Part shown: positions 23,498 through 33,343 of the stretch, one piece after another
Numbering within the stretch: the first letter of the stretch is position 1
Layout of the letters: each line of letters begins with the position of its first letter
Assembly: GCA_004297625.1 (NCBI GenBank)
Contig: SCTY01000068.1
Location: 310,001 to 374,000, forward strand
Source of the DNA: Betaproteobacteria bacterium
GTDB taxonomy: Bacteria > Pseudomonadota > Gammaproteobacteria > Burkholderiales > SG8-39
Direction of reading: 5' to 3'
DNA: 64,000 nt
Notes under the pieces: generated by a model
What the model was told of the DNA's origin: nothing
Databases searched by the model: none
Seen by the model: the letters and a program-made list of their open reading frames with translations, nothing else
Translations under genes and position numbers: made by a program

Positions 23498-24235
23498 ATG
23501 CAAAAACCCCTCTCCCCGGACGCCCTCGCGGAGCTCGCGCCGGGCGGAAAGCTGCGCGTGGGCATCAACCACGGGAATTTCCTCATCGTGACGCCCGGCT
23601 CGCCGTTCGGCGCGCCGAAAGGCATTGCGCCGGACCTCGCGCTCGAGCTCGGCAGGCGCGCCGGGGTGCCGGTCGAATTCGTCGGCTTCGACGCGGCCGG
23701 CCAGCTCGCGGACGCGGTGAAGAACGGCCAGGTCGACGTCGGCTTCCTCGGCAACGAGCCGCAGCGCGCCGACGTCATCGCGTTCAGCCCGGCCTACGTC
23801 GAGCTGCCGGTCACGTATCTCGTGCCCGCCGGCTCGCCGATTCAGCGGATCGACGACGTGGACCGCGAAGGCGTGCGCATCGCCGTCTCTGCGCGCAGCG
23901 CCTATGACCTGTATCTGACCCGTCACCTGAAGCACGCGCGCCTCGCGCGCGCGGAGGGGATTCCTGCGTCGGCGAAGCTTTTCGCAGCCGAGAAGCTGGA
24001 AGCGCTGGCCGGCCTCAAGCCCGGCCTCATGGAAGAGGCGCGCAAGCTGCCGGGAGCGCGGGTGCTCGACGGCCAGGTGACGGCGGTGCAGCAGTCGATC
24101 GGCGCGCCGAAGAACCGGCAGGCGGCGGCAGCGTATCTGCGCGCGTTCATCGAGGACGTGAAGCGCTCGGGACTGGCGGGGCAGCTCGTCGAAAAGCACG
24201 GCGTCAAGGGAATCAACGTCGCGCCCGCGGCCTAG
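23498..24235 (+). CDS. Family-3 solute-binding-like protein without a signal peptide
   Basis: A 245-aa periplasmic-binding-protein type II fold (GKLRVGINHGNFLIV, GIAPDLALELGRRAG, VDVGFLGNEPQRADVIAFSPAYVELPVTY). It resembles ABC amino-acid binding proteins. The N terminus is MQKPLSPDALAELAPGGKLR with no signal peptide, no lipobox and no room for one before the GGDEF/EAL stop 13 bp upstream. No permease genes are adjacent. It may work in the cytoplasm as a sensor or enzyme, or it may have lost its export signal. ATG 23498 is preferred to TTG 23489. Confidence 0.8.
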   Translation: MQKPLSPDALAELAPGGKLRVGINHGNFLIVTPGSPFGAPKGIAPDLALELGRRAGVPVEFVGFDAAGQLADAVKNGQVDVGFLGNEPQRADVIAFSPAYVELPVTYLVPAGSPIQRIDDVDREGVRIAVSARSAYDLYLTRHLKHARLARAEGIPASAKLFAAEKLEALAGLKPGLMEEARKLPGARVLDGQVTAVQQSIGAPKNRQAAAAYLRAFIEDVKRSGLAGQLVEKHGVKGINVAPAA

Positions 24236-24240
24236 GGCGA

Positions 24241-24948
24241 ATGAAGCTCTCGGCCGTCGTCCCGGCGTATAACGAGCAGAAGCTCCTCGCCGCAACGCTC
24301 GAGCACGTGCGCCGCGGCTTCGACGCTTTCGCCGCGCGCGGCTGGTCGTGCGAGCTCCTCGTCTGCGACAACAACTCCACCGACCGGACGCCCGAAATCG
24401 CGCGCGCGGCCGGCGCCCGCGTGGTGTTCGAGCCGGTGAACCAGATTTCGCGCGCACGCAATACCGGCGCCGCTGCTGCGTCCGGTGACTGGCTGCTTTT
24501 CATCGACGCCGATTCCTCGCCCAGCCCGGAGCTCTTCGCCGACATGCTCCAGGCCATCGAAGCGGGCTGCGTCGGCGGCGGCGCCACCGTCGCCATGCCG
24601 GGCGGCCGCGCCGACGTGCGCATGTGGACCGCGGTGTGGAACGCGTTCAGCCGCGCGACATCCTGGGCGGCCGGCTCCTTCTTCTTTTGCGAAGCGCGCG
24701 CGTTCCGGGACGTCGGCGGCTTCAGCGAGCGCCTGTATGCCGCCGAGGAGCTGGATCTTTCGCGGCGGCTGAAGCGTCGCGGCCGCTTCGTGATCCTGTC
24801 GCGCCACCCGCTCTCCACGAGCGACCGCAAGGCGCGCCTCTACGCGTGGCACGAGCACGCGCGGTTCTTGACGAGATTTGCGTTACTGGGAGCGAGGGTT
24901 TTGAAAAGCCGCGACCAGTGCTCGATCTGGTACGACGGCCGGCGCTAG
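24241..24948 (+). CDS. Family 2 glycosyltransferase
   Basis: A 235-aa GT-A fold enzyme: SAVVPAYNEQKLLAATLEHV at the N terminus, VCDNNSTDRTPEIA, the DXD-type FIDADSSPS near residue 90 and the acceptor-side GGFSERLYAAEELDLSRRLKRRG. It transfers a sugar from a nucleotide donor; donor and acceptor cannot be read. It starts 5 bp after the solute-binding-like gene, so the two are probably co-transcribed. Its TAG overlaps the stop of the convergent dioxygenase gene. Confidence 0.88.
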   Translation: MKLSAVVPAYNEQKLLAATLEHVRRGFDAFAARGWSCELLVCDNNSTDRTPEIARAAGARVVFEPVNQISRARNTGAAAASGDWLLFIDADSSPSPELFADMLQAIEAGCVGGGATVAMPGGRADVRMWTAVWNAFSRATSWAAGSFFFCEARAFRDVGGFSERLYAAEELDLSRRLKRRGRFVILSRHPLSTSDRKARLYAWHEHARFLTRFALLGARVLKSRDQCSIWYDGRR

Positions 24949-25457
24949 ACGACGAAGTCGAACGCGCCCTCGCCCTTGGCCAGGCGCATCTCGAGCTCGC
25001 GCCGGTAGATCGAATCGCGCTGGTTGGCCGGCTCGTTCGGCCAGTAGAGCTGCGTCGTGAGCAGGCGCCCGCCGCGCGGCTGGAACTTGACATGAAAGTG
25101 GCGCGTGCGCCCCGGGTACAGCGCCGGCACGATGGTTTCGAAGCGATAGCGGCCCTCGCTGTCGGTGAACTGGTGCCCGCGATAGCGGAAGCCGTGGTTG
25201 TCGTACGTGCCCTCCTCGTCGCAATGCCACAGGTCGACAAGCGCATTCGGCACCGGCTTGCATTGCGGAGAAAGCACGCGGCCGGCCAGCACGAAGCGCG
25301 TTTTTTCGCTGCCTTCGACGAGCGTCGCGCGCAGCGGCGAGTTCGGCGTATAGAAGGGGCCCTCGGTCTGGCGCGGCGTGATCACGCCGCACGTCTCGGC
25401 GAGGCCTTCGATGGGAACGAGTAGCGCGGCTCCGAGCAGCCGCCTGCGGGAGATCAT
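24945..25457 (-). CDS. Exported intradiol-dioxygenase-like protein
   Basis: A 170-aa protein with a twin-arginine-like N terminus (MISRRRLLGAALLVP) followed by the core of protocatechuate/catechol intradiol dioxygenases. That core includes TEGPFYTPNSPLR, DLWHCDEEGTYDNHGFRYRG and the iron-ligand region VPALYPGRTRHFHVKF, with the Tyr and His-X-His ligands present. It is shorter than cytoplasmic dioxygenases (about 230-300 aa) and belongs to the small exported group of unknown substrate. AGGAGG lies 5 nt before the ATG. It overlaps the efflux-pump gene by 4 bp (ATGA), so transport and ring-cleavage-type chemistry are coupled. Confidence 0.85.
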   Translation of the reverse strand: MISRRRLLGAALLVPIEGLAETCGVITPRQTEGPFYTPNSPLRATLVEGSEKTRFVLAGRVLSPQCKPVPNALVDLWHCDEEGTYDNHGFRYRGHQFTDSEGRYRFETIVPALYPGRTRHFHVKFQPRGGRLLTTQLYWPNEPANQRDSIYRRELEMRLAKGEGAFDFVV

Positions 25458-26625
25458 GCATGCCTCCTGTCGGTGCGAACCAGCAGAACGTAGGACGCCA
25501 AGCATAGAGCGGCGCAGGCCGCGATGACCGCCGCCATCGCCGTGGCGCCGCTGGCGCTGACCCAGCCCACGGCGGCGCTCGCGAGCACGCCGAACAACGC
25601 CTGGCTGCCGCCGAGAAGCGACGCCGCGCCGCCGGCGCGGTCGCCGAAAGGCGCCATCGCGACCGCCGAGGCGTTCGACGCGATGAGGCCGAGGCTCGCC
25701 ACCGCGAAAAAAAGCGGCACGAAAATCCCGGCAAACCCGCCGATGCGCGTCAGCGCGGTCAGGAGAAGAAGCGCCGACGCGGCCGCAAGCACAACTGCGC
25801 CCCAGCCCAGAACGCGGCGCGGTCCCCGGCCGGTGACGAGCCGTCGGTTGAGCTGCGACATGACGATGAAGCCGAGCGCGTTGGCGCCGAAATACCAGCC
25901 GAAGCGCTCGGCCGGAATCCGGAACAGCTGGATGAAGACGAATGGCGCGGCGGCGAGATAGGCGAAGAACGCGCCGAAGGCGCTCATGAACACCAGCGCC
26001 GGCCCGACGAAGCGCCGGTCGGCCAGTAGAGGGAACGCGCCCACCAACGCCCGCGGCAGCGACGGCGTGCGTGCGTGCTCCGGGTGCGTCTCGTCGAGAA
26101 AAAAGAACACTACGGCGACGCAAAAGAGTGCGTAGGCGGCGAGCAGCCAGAATACCCAGTGCCACGAGGCGCTCGCGACGAGCCAGCCGCCCGCGAGCGG
26201 CGCGAGGATCGGCGCCGCGCCCATGACCAGCATCATGAGCGAGAGCACGCGCGCCGACTGCACCGCGTCGAAGCGGTCGCGGATGATGGCGCGGATCACG
26301 ACCATGCCCGACGATCCGCCCAGCGCCTGGGCGAAGCGCAGCGCGATGAAGCTCTCGAGGCCTGCCGCGAGCGCGCAGCCGACCGTCGCCACCGTGAACA
26401 ATCCGAGGCCGACGAGAAGCGGCGGCTTGCGGCCGAAGCGGTCGGCGAGCGGGCCGAAGACCAACTGGCCGAGCGCCATGCCGAAGAGGTAGGCCGATAC
26501 CGTCTGCTGCACGCGCGCGGCGCTCGTAGAGAACTCCGCCTGCAGCGTCGGCAGCGCCGGCAGATACATGTCCATGGCAAGCGGCCCGAGCGCCATGACG
26601 GCGCCGAGGATGAGCGTGAGCCGCC

Positions 26626-26641
<16 letters not shown>
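25454..26641 (-). CDS. Bcr/CflA-family drug efflux transporter (MFS)
   Basis: A 395-aa, 12-helix major-facilitator protein. The N terminus GAVMALGPLAMDMYLPALP and the loop FGPLADRFGRKPPLLVGL are diagnostic of the Bcr/CflA (DHA1) branch. FVFIQLFRIPAERFGWYFGANALG is in the second half. It should export a small molecule by proton antiport. The GTG start at 26641 lies inside the 3' end of rtcB (16-bp overlap), and the stop overlaps the dioxygenase start, forming a tight three-gene operon. Confidence 0.92.
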
Positions 26642-27822
<1,181 letters not shown>

Positions 27823-27834
27823 GCAGCTTAGAGT

Positions 27835-28548
27835 ATGAGCATGGAAACGAACGCGGACGATCTTTTCGACAAGCTGCGCCGGCAAATGGTTGCGGACATC
27901 ACGGCGCACACGGTTTTCGCCTGCGCCGAGATCGGCAAGGCGGCGCTGAGCGCGCGCGTAATGGAAGCCATGGGCCAGATTCCGCGCCATGAATTCGTGC
28001 CGGCCGAAATCAGGGCCTATGCCTACGCCGACACCCCGCTGCCCATCGGCTGCAACAAGACCATCTCGCAGCCCTTCATCGTCGCTCTCATGACCGACCT
28101 GCTTGACCCGCAGGCGGAAGACAGGGTGCTCGAAATCGGCACCGGGCTCGGCTACCAGGCGGCGGTCCTTTCGGGGCTTGTGCGCCAGGTCTACAGCGTC
28201 GAGGTGATCGAAGAGCTTGCGCGCCAGGCGAAGAAGCGGCTCGCACGCCTGCGGTTGCGCAATGTCGAGCTGCGGACTGCGAACGGGTATTACGGCTGGC
28301 CGGAGCACGCGCCGTACGACAAGATCGTCCTCACCGCCGCGCCGGAGCTGATACCGCCGGCACTGCTGCAACAGCTGAAGCCCGGCGGCAAGATGGTGCT
28401 GCCGGCCGGCCTGCCGGATACGCAGAAGCTCCTCGTCGTGGAGAAGGCCAAGGACGGCCGGATAGCGACGCGCGAGCTTCTTCGCGTGCGCTTCTCGCTG
28501 ATGGAAGTCAACCCAGCTTCAGAAGCTTCGCCGCGTTCTCCTTCATGA
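27835..28548 (+). CDS. pcm: Protein-L-isoaspartate O-methyltransferase
   Basis: A 237-aa SAM-dependent methyltransferase that starts repair of isoaspartyl residues in aged proteins. Motifs: RHEFVPAEIRAYAYADTPLP, the substrate loop GCNKTISQPFIVALM, the SAM site VLEIGTGLGYQAAVLS and KPGGKMVLPAG. Two ATGs (27835, 27841) are possible starts. The C-terminal tail runs 41 bp into the convergent amidohydrolase gene. Confidence 0.93.
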   Translation: MSMETNADDLFDKLRRQMVADITAHTVFACAEIGKAALSARVMEAMGQIPRHEFVPAEIRAYAYADTPLPIGCNKTISQPFIVALMTDLLDPQAEDRVLEIGTGLGYQAAVLSGLVRQVYSVEVIEELARQAKKRLARLRLRNVELRTANGYYGWPEHAPYDKIVLTAAPELIPPALLQQLKPGGKMVLPAGLPDTQKLLVVEKAKDGRIATRELLRVRFSLMEVNPASEASPRSPS

Positions 28549-29368
28549 TGAGCGGCCGCACCTCGGGCTTGATGTCCAGCTTTTCGAACTCCGCGATCCA
28601 GCGATCCGGCGTAATGACGGGGTAGTCGGAGCCGAAGAGGATCTTGTCCTTGAGCAGGGTGTTGGCGTACTGCACGAGGATCGGCGGGAAGTACTTGGGC
28701 GACCAGCCCGATAGATCGATGTAGACCTGCGGCTTGTGCGTGGCCACCGACAGCGCCTCCTCCTGCCAGGGAAACGAAGGATGGGCGAGGATGATCGGCA
28801 TGTCGGGAAAATCCGCCGCCACGTCGTCGAGCAGCATCGGGTTCGCGTACTTGAGGCGGATGCCTCCTCCGCCCCGGGTTCCCGCGCCGACGCCGGTCTG
28901 GCCGGTGTGGAAAAGCGCCGGCAGCTTCGCCTCGGCGATCGCCTCGTAGAGCGGATAGGCCATGCGCTCGTTCGGGAAGAAGTCCTGCACCGACGGGTGG
29001 AACTTGAAGCCTTTGACGTTGTAGTCGGAGATCAACCTTTTCGCTTCGCGCACGCCCTCGGCTCCCCGGTGCGGATTGATGCTGGCGAAAGGAATCGCCA
29101 CATCGGAGTTCTGGTGCGCGAGCTCGGCGATCTCCTCGTTGCTCACCTGCCGGCTCGCGCTCTTCTCGCCGTCCACCGTGAAGACGACGAACGCCATCTT
29201 CAGCTTGCGGTACAGCTCGGCCATCTCCGGCACCGTCTGGTGCTGCGGCTGATAGCGGAAATAGCGCCCCATCGCTTCCTGCTTCTCGGTGGGGGCATCG
29301 TCCACCCGCAGCGCCGATTTCCAGGCGTGCGTGTGAATGTCGATGGCGACCAGGTTTTTCAGATCCAT
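28508..29368 (-). CDS. Amidohydrolase-2 family metal-dependent hydrolase/decarboxylase
   Basis: A 286-aa TIM-barrel protein with metal-ligand motifs IDIHTHAW near the N terminus, KGFKFHPS, LFHTGQ, LAHPSFPWQEEAL and LFGSDYPVI. This is the pattern of the ACMS-decarboxylase/PDC-hydrolase group (amidohydrolase 2). It lies directly downstream of, and overlaps by 10 bp, a feruloyl-CoA-synthetase-like gene. A role in hydrolysis or decarboxylation of an aromatic-derived intermediate is plausible but not shown. Confidence 0.9.
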   Translation of the reverse strand: MDLKNLVAIDIHTHAWKSALRVDDAPTEKQEAMGRYFRYQPQHQTVPEMAELYRKLKMAFVVFTVDGEKSASRQVSNEEIAELAHQNSDVAIPFASINPHRGAEGVREAKRLISDYNVKGFKFHPSVQDFFPNERMAYPLYEAIAEAKLPALFHTGQTGVGAGTRGGGGIRLKYANPMLLDDVAADFPDMPIILAHPSFPWQEEALSVATHKPQVYIDLSGWSPKYFPPILVQYANTLLKDKILFGSDYPVITPDRWIAEFEKLDIKPEVRPLIMKENAAKLLKLG

Positions 29369-31098
29369 AGGATTCTTTCGGAAGGCGGATCGCGGTACAG
29401 CTCCTCCACCAGCGCTTTCCTGCGCTCGAGGACCGCGCGCTGGTTGATGGAGCCCTTGTCGGTCATTTCGCCGGCGTCGAGCGACGGCGGCTCGTCGAGA
29501 ACGATCGCACGTGAGATGCGATTGGAAGTGCCAGTACTTTTTTCATCAAAGGACCTGAGAAGCCTCAGCAATTCGTTCGAGTCGGGATTGCCCGCGGGAA
29601 AAATCACAGCCGTCAATTCACTTCTCCCCTCGCCGGCGAACACCACGTCGCGCACGAGCGGCGCGAAATGCTCGATGAAGCGCGCGCGCAGCGGCCCGAC
29701 GTGCACCCAGGTGCCGGTGGCGAGCTTGAAGTCCTCGGCGATGCGGCCGCGGAAAAGCAGCCCCTTCTCCGGCCGCTCGGGATCCTCGAACACGAACGCG
29801 TCCCCGAGCCGGTAATAGCCCTCCTCGTCGAACGCAGCCGCGGTGAGCTCGGGCCGGCGCCAGTAGCCGGGCGTGATGTTCGGACCCTTGAGCCGCGCCT
29901 CCAGCTTTCCCGCGAACGGCACCAGCTTCCATTCCATCCCGGGCGCGGGCAAGCCCATGTTGGTGACATCCGCCGTCTCCCACATGCGGCCCATCGCGTA
30001 CGGGGCCGTCTCGGTCGAGCCGAGGCCGGTGAGGAACAGGATGTCCTCGCCGCAGGTCTCGCGCGCAAGGCGCTTGATCTCGTCGAAGACGTGCTGCGCC
30101 ATCGCCGCGCCGGCGAACCACAGCACCTTGAGGCGGGAGAAGAAGTTCTTGCGCAGCTTATGGTCCGCGCGCAGATACGGCAGCAGGGCCTCGAAGCCTT
30201 TCGGCACGTTGAAGTACCAGTTCGGCGCGACCTCGCGCAGGTTGCGCACCGTGGCCTCGATCGCGCCCGGCATGGGCTTGCCTTCGTCGATGTAGTAGGA
30301 GCCGCCGTTGTAGATCACCAGGCCGAAGTCGTGGTTGCCCGCGGCGGTGTGATGCCACGGCGCCCAGTCGACCAGCACCGGCGGCTCGTCCTGGAAGAAG
30401 GCGAACTGGCTCGCCATCACCGCCTGGTTCGAGCACCACATGCGCTGGGTGTTGATCACCGCCTTCGGCATGCCGGTCGAGCCCGAGGTGAAGAGGAACT
30501 TGGCGATCGTCTTGGGGCCGACGCGCGCGTGCGCCTCCTCGACGTTCGTTCCCGCCGGCACGGACAGCGCGTCGTCGAACTCCTCCAGCCGATGCGTCAC
30601 ATGAACTGCTTCGAGGGCCGGCCGGTACTGCGGTCCGTTCGCAAAGACAAGGCCCGGCGTAAGCAGCTCGACGATGTAGCGCAGCTTCGAGAAGTCTTTC
30701 GAGAGCAGCGAATACGCGGGCGACACCGGTGCGTACGGCACGCCGACATACATCGCGCCAAGATGCAGCAGCGCATGCTCGATGTCGTTGCCGGAAAGCA
30801 CCACCAGCGGCCGCTCGGCAGAAAGCTCCTTCTGCAGCAGATATGCGCCGATGGCGCGCGCCCGCTCGAGCGCCTGGGAATAGGTGACGCTGCGCCAGCC
30901 GCCGGTCGCTTCACGCTGCGCGAAAAGAACGCGCTGCGGCGCGCGCGCGGCCCAGTGCTCGAGCCGGTCGGTAAGCCGCTCGGGATACGCGCCGAGCGCT
31001 TGCGTGCGCAACAGCACCGAGCCGTCCTCGCGGCGCGCAACCTCCAGATTCACGCCGCCGAGCCGAACCGCGCGCACCCGCTTGCCTGCAGTCACCAA
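29359..31098 (-). CDS. Feruloyl-CoA-synthetase-like acyl-CoA ligase
   Basis: A 579-aa AMP-forming ligase. Residues 1-30 (RVRAVRLGGVNLEVARREDG) and the sequence LLFTSGSTGMPKAVINTQRMWCSNQ-type phosphate loop (FLFTSGSTGMPKAVINTQRM) are typical of feruloyl-CoA synthetases of proteobacteria. So are LVDWAPWHHTAAGNHDFG, GLGSTETAPYAMG and RGRIAEDFKLATGTWVHVG. The usual partner hydratase-lyase (Ech) and vanillin dehydrogenase are not adjacent; an amidohydrolase follows. It starts at TTG 31098 or GTG 31095 and diverges from a branched-chain-type ABC importer, suggesting uptake and CoA activation of an aromatic acid. Confidence 0.9.
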   Translation of the reverse strand: MVTAGKRVRAVRLGGVNLEVARREDGSVLLRTQALGAYPERLTDRLEHWAARAPQRVLFAQREATGGWRSVTYSQALERARAIGAYLLQKELSAERPLVVLSGNDIEHALLHLGAMYVGVPYAPVSPAYSLLSKDFSKLRYIVELLTPGLVFANGPQYRPALEAVHVTHRLEEFDDALSVPAGTNVEEAHARVGPKTIAKFLFTSGSTGMPKAVINTQRMWCSNQAVMASQFAFFQDEPPVLVDWAPWHHTAAGNHDFGLVIYNGGSYYIDEGKPMPGAIEATVRNLREVAPNWYFNVPKGFEALLPYLRADHKLRKNFFSRLKVLWFAGAAMAQHVFDEIKRLARETCGEDILFLTGLGSTETAPYAMGRMWETADVTNMGLPAPGMEWKLVPFAGKLEARLKGPNITPGYWRRPELTAAAFDEEGYYRLGDAFVFEDPERPEKGLLFRGRIAEDFKLATGTWVHVGPLRARFIEHFAPLVRDVVFAGEGRSELTAVIFPAGNPDSNELLRLLRSFDEKSTGTSNRISRAIVLDEPPSLDAGEMTDKGSINQRAVLERRKALVEELYRDPPSERILWI

Positions 31099-31114
31099 TC
31101 GATTTTGCTTTTCG

Positions 31115-31143
31115 TTGACCGTCGAATTGTAATGCTCTATAAG
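31115..31143 (+). promoter_or_regulatory. Sigma70 promoter of the liv operon
   Basis: TTGACC (31115-31120) and TATAAG (31138-31143) are separated by exactly 17 bp, close to the sigma70 consensus. Transcription would begin near 31150, inside the first of two palindromic operators and about 38 bp before the livK-type ATG at 31188. The ribosome site is AGGGGG just before the ATG. Confidence 0.75.
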
Positions 31144-31144
31144 C

Positions 31145-31174
31145 GGAAAACGTTTTCAGCAGAAAACGTTTTCC
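31145..31174. promoter_or_regulatory. Two identical 12-bp palindromic operators over the liv transcription start
   Basis: GAAAACGTTTTC occurs at 31146-31157 and again at 31162-31173, 16 bp centre to centre. An extra G on the left and C on the right make the whole 30-bp block nearly symmetric around AGCA. A-rich/T-rich palindromes with a central CpG are typical of LacI/GalR-family operators. Placement across the start site predicts strong repression. No LacI-type gene is in the window, so the regulator is unknown. Confidence 0.75.
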
Positions 31175-31187
31175 ATAGGGGGAATGC

Positions 31188-32426
31188 ATGTCCAGCCAAA
31201 TCACCCGTCGCCGTTTCAACGCCGCGCTCGCAGGCGCCGGCCTCGCCGCCGCCCTCGCTCCGTTCGGCATCGTGCGCGCGCAAGCGCGCAAGGTGCGCAT
31301 CGGAGTGATCCTGCCGCGCTCGGGCTATCTCGGCTTCCTGGGCCAGTCCTGCCAGAAAGGCGCCGACCTCGCGCCGGCGGTCATCAAGGACATGCTGGGC
31401 GTCGACATCGAGCTGATGAACGCCGACTTCGAGTCGAACGTCGACACCGCGCGCACGCGCGCCGAGCGCCTCATCCAGGAAGGCGCGAACGTCCTCATCG
31501 GCGCGTTCGACTCCGGGGCGAGCGCGGCGATCGCGCAGGTCGCCGAGCAGCGCGGCATCCCCTTCGTCGTCAACATCGCCGCCGCGCCGCAGATCACCGA
31601 GCAGGGCTACAAGTTCACGGTGCGCAACTTCCCGACCTCGGTCGACCTGGTGCGCAACGGCCTGGCGCTGATCGGCGATCTCTTCCAGGCGACCAACACC
31701 GCGCCGCGCAGCGCGGTGTTCATGCACGTGAACGATACCTTCGGGCAGGCGAATGCCAAGGCCATCGCCGCCCTCATGCCGCGGCTCACGCAGCTGCCTT
31801 TCAAGATCGTCGAGACGATCGCCTACGACCCTGCCGCCAAGGACCTCACGGTCGAGGTGTCGAAAGCCAAAGCGACCAACGCCGACTTCTTGCTCAACGT
31901 CTGCCGGGTGCAGGACTCGATCATCCTGCGCCGGGAGATGGTGAAGCAGCGCTGGCAGCCGATGGGCATCATCGGGCCGGGCAACCCGGGGATGTACGAG
32001 GAGCAGTACTACAAGGCCCTGGGCAAGCTCTCCGAATACAGCATTTCGAACGTGCCGTGGTACCACCCCAAGGCCGACATCACGCGCGCGGTGGAGAAGC
32101 AGTTCCTGAAGCAGAACCCGAAAGACAAGCCGATGTACCACGCGCTGAACGTCGGGTTCACCTTCGAATCCATCCTGATCATCGCCGACGCGTTCAAGCG
32201 CGCGAAGACCGCCGACCCCAAGGCGCTCAACGACGCGATCCACCAGACCGACATCAAGAACCGCATGATGCTGGGCGGGCCGATCAAGTTCAACGCGAAA
32301 GGGCAGGTCGAAGGCATCGCCTCCGCCTGCATCCAGAACCTCAACCTGAGGCCCACGGTGGTGCTGCCCGCGAACGCGGCCGAAGCGAAGCCGGTGTTCC
32401 CGGTGCCGGGCTACAAGAAAGCGTAG
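31188..32426 (+). CDS. livK: ABC transporter substrate-binding protein, branched-chain/aromatic type
   Basis: A 412-aa periplasmic type I binding protein. It has a twin-arginine signal (ITRRRFNAALAGAGLAAAL) cut near residue 32, then the Leu/Ile/Val-binding fold (VRIGVILPRSGYLGFLGQSC, GANVLIGAFDSGASAAIAQ, YDPAAKDLTVEVSKAKAT). Such proteins in betaproteobacteria often bind aromatic acids instead of leucine, and the divergent feruloyl-CoA-type ligase supports that. The gene is followed 22 bp later by an intrinsic terminator that would let it be expressed above the permease genes. Confidence 0.92.
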   Translation: MSSQITRRRFNAALAGAGLAAALAPFGIVRAQARKVRIGVILPRSGYLGFLGQSCQKGADLAPAVIKDMLGVDIELMNADFESNVDTARTRAERLIQEGANVLIGAFDSGASAAIAQVAEQRGIPFVVNIAAAPQITEQGYKFTVRNFPTSVDLVRNGLALIGDLFQATNTAPRSAVFMHVNDTFGQANAKAIAALMPRLTQLPFKIVETIAYDPAAKDLTVEVSKAKATNADFLLNVCRVQDSIILRREMVKQRWQPMGIIGPGNPGMYEEQYYKALGKLSEYSISNVPWYHPKADITRAVEKQFLKQNPKDKPMYHALNVGFTFESILIIADAFKRAKTADPKALNDAIHQTDIKNRMMLGGPIKFNAKGQVEGIASACIQNLNLRPTVVLPANAAEAKPVFPVPGYKKA

Positions 32427-32447
32427 AAATTCCTAAGCCAAAATAGA

Positions 32448-32470
32448 GGGCCGGGCAACCGGCCCTTTTT
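32448..32470 (+). terminator. Intrinsic terminator/attenuator between livK and livH
   Basis: GGGCCGG (32448-32454), a GCAA tetraloop and CCGGCCC (32459-32465) form a perfect 7-bp stem followed directly by TTTTT. It ends 3 bases before the livH ATG at 32474. It is a textbook rho-independent structure placed inside an operon, so it probably sets the ratio of binding protein to permease by partial read-through. It may also occlude livH translation initiation. Confidence 0.8.
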
Positions 32471-32473
32471 GTT

Positions 32474-33343
32474 ATGACCTGGGATCTCGTCGCCAACGTC
32501 GCCATCGCGGGCGTGCTCACCGGCCTGGTGTACGGCCTCATGGCGCTCGGGCTCTCGGTGATCTTCGGCGTGGTGCGCGTGGTGAATTTCGCGCACGGCG
32601 AGATGATGACCATCGCGATGTACGCCACCGTCGCGCTGTTTGCGGCCTGGCGGATCGATCCGTTCCTGGCCGTCGTGCCGGTGGCGGCCGCGTTCTTCGT
32701 CTTCGGCTACCTGCTGCAGGCCCGGCTCATCAACCCGTTCGTCACGCGCCCGGAGCACTCGCAGTTCATACTTCTGCTCGCGGTGGCGATCATCATCACG
32801 AACGCCCTGATGGTGAGCTTCGGGCCCGACGCGCGCAACGTGCAGGTCGACTACCAGCTCGAGTCCTACGCGATCGGGCCGATCCTCTTCGACAAGGCGC
32901 GGCTCTATGCCGCCGGCATGGCGCTCGCCGCGAGCGCTGCGCTGTTCGCGTTCTTCCGCTTCAGCCTCACCGGCAAGGCGATCCGCGCCTGCGCCGACAA
33001 CTATCTCGGCGCCAAGGTGGTCGGGCTCGACGTCAAGCGCTATTACGCGCTCACCTTCGGCCTGGGCGCGGCCTGCGTCGCAGTCGCCGGCTGCATGATG
33101 ATCCTGCTCGTGGACGTGACGCCGATCCTCGGGCCGGCGTACACCCTGCTCGCCTTCGTGATCGTCATCGTCGGCGGCCTGGGCTCGATGGGCGGCGCGC
33201 TGCTCGGCGGCGTGCTGATCGGGCTGTCGGAGGCGCTTGCGGGCCTCTTCATCCAGCCCTCGGCGAAGAGCATGATCAGCTTCGGGCTGCTCATCCTCGT
33301 GCTCCTCTTCAGGCCGCAAGGCCTCCTGGGCAAGAAAGCGTGA
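32474..33343 (+). CDS. livH: Branched-chain-type ABC permease LivH
   Basis: A 289-aa membrane permease with about eight helices and the LivH signatures GLVYGLMALGLSVIFGVVRVVNFAHGE-like N terminus (VNFAHGEMM), RACADNYLGAKVVGLDV and GGLGSMGGALLGGVLIG. No Shine-Dalgarno sequence precedes its ATG; the terminator hairpin occupies that place. It overlaps livM by 4 bp (GTGA). Confidence 0.93.
   Translation: MTWDLVANVAIAGVLTGLVYGLMALGLSVIFGVVRVVNFAHGEMMTIAMYATVALFAAWRIDPFLAVVPVAAAFFVFGYLLQARLINPFVTRPEHSQFILLLAVAIIITNALMVSFGPDARNVQVDYQLESYAIGPILFDKARLYAAGMALAASAALFAFFRFSLTGKAIRACADNYLGAKVVGLDVKRYYALTFGLGAACVAVAGCMMILLVDVTPILGPAYTLLAFVIVIVGGLGSMGGALLGGVLIGLSEALAGLFIQPSAKSMISFGLLILVLLFRPQGLLGKKA

Noticed and set aside
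21418..23778. A 786-codon open frame antisense to the GGDEF/EAL gene
   Set aside because: Same GC-bias effect; it runs across several genes and resembles no protein family, while the sense strand carries clear PAS, GGDEF and EAL domains.
31146..31173. A CRISPR or short repeat array
   Set aside because: There are only two copies of a 12-bp palindrome with a 4-bp gap, positioned on a promoter; this is an operator pair.
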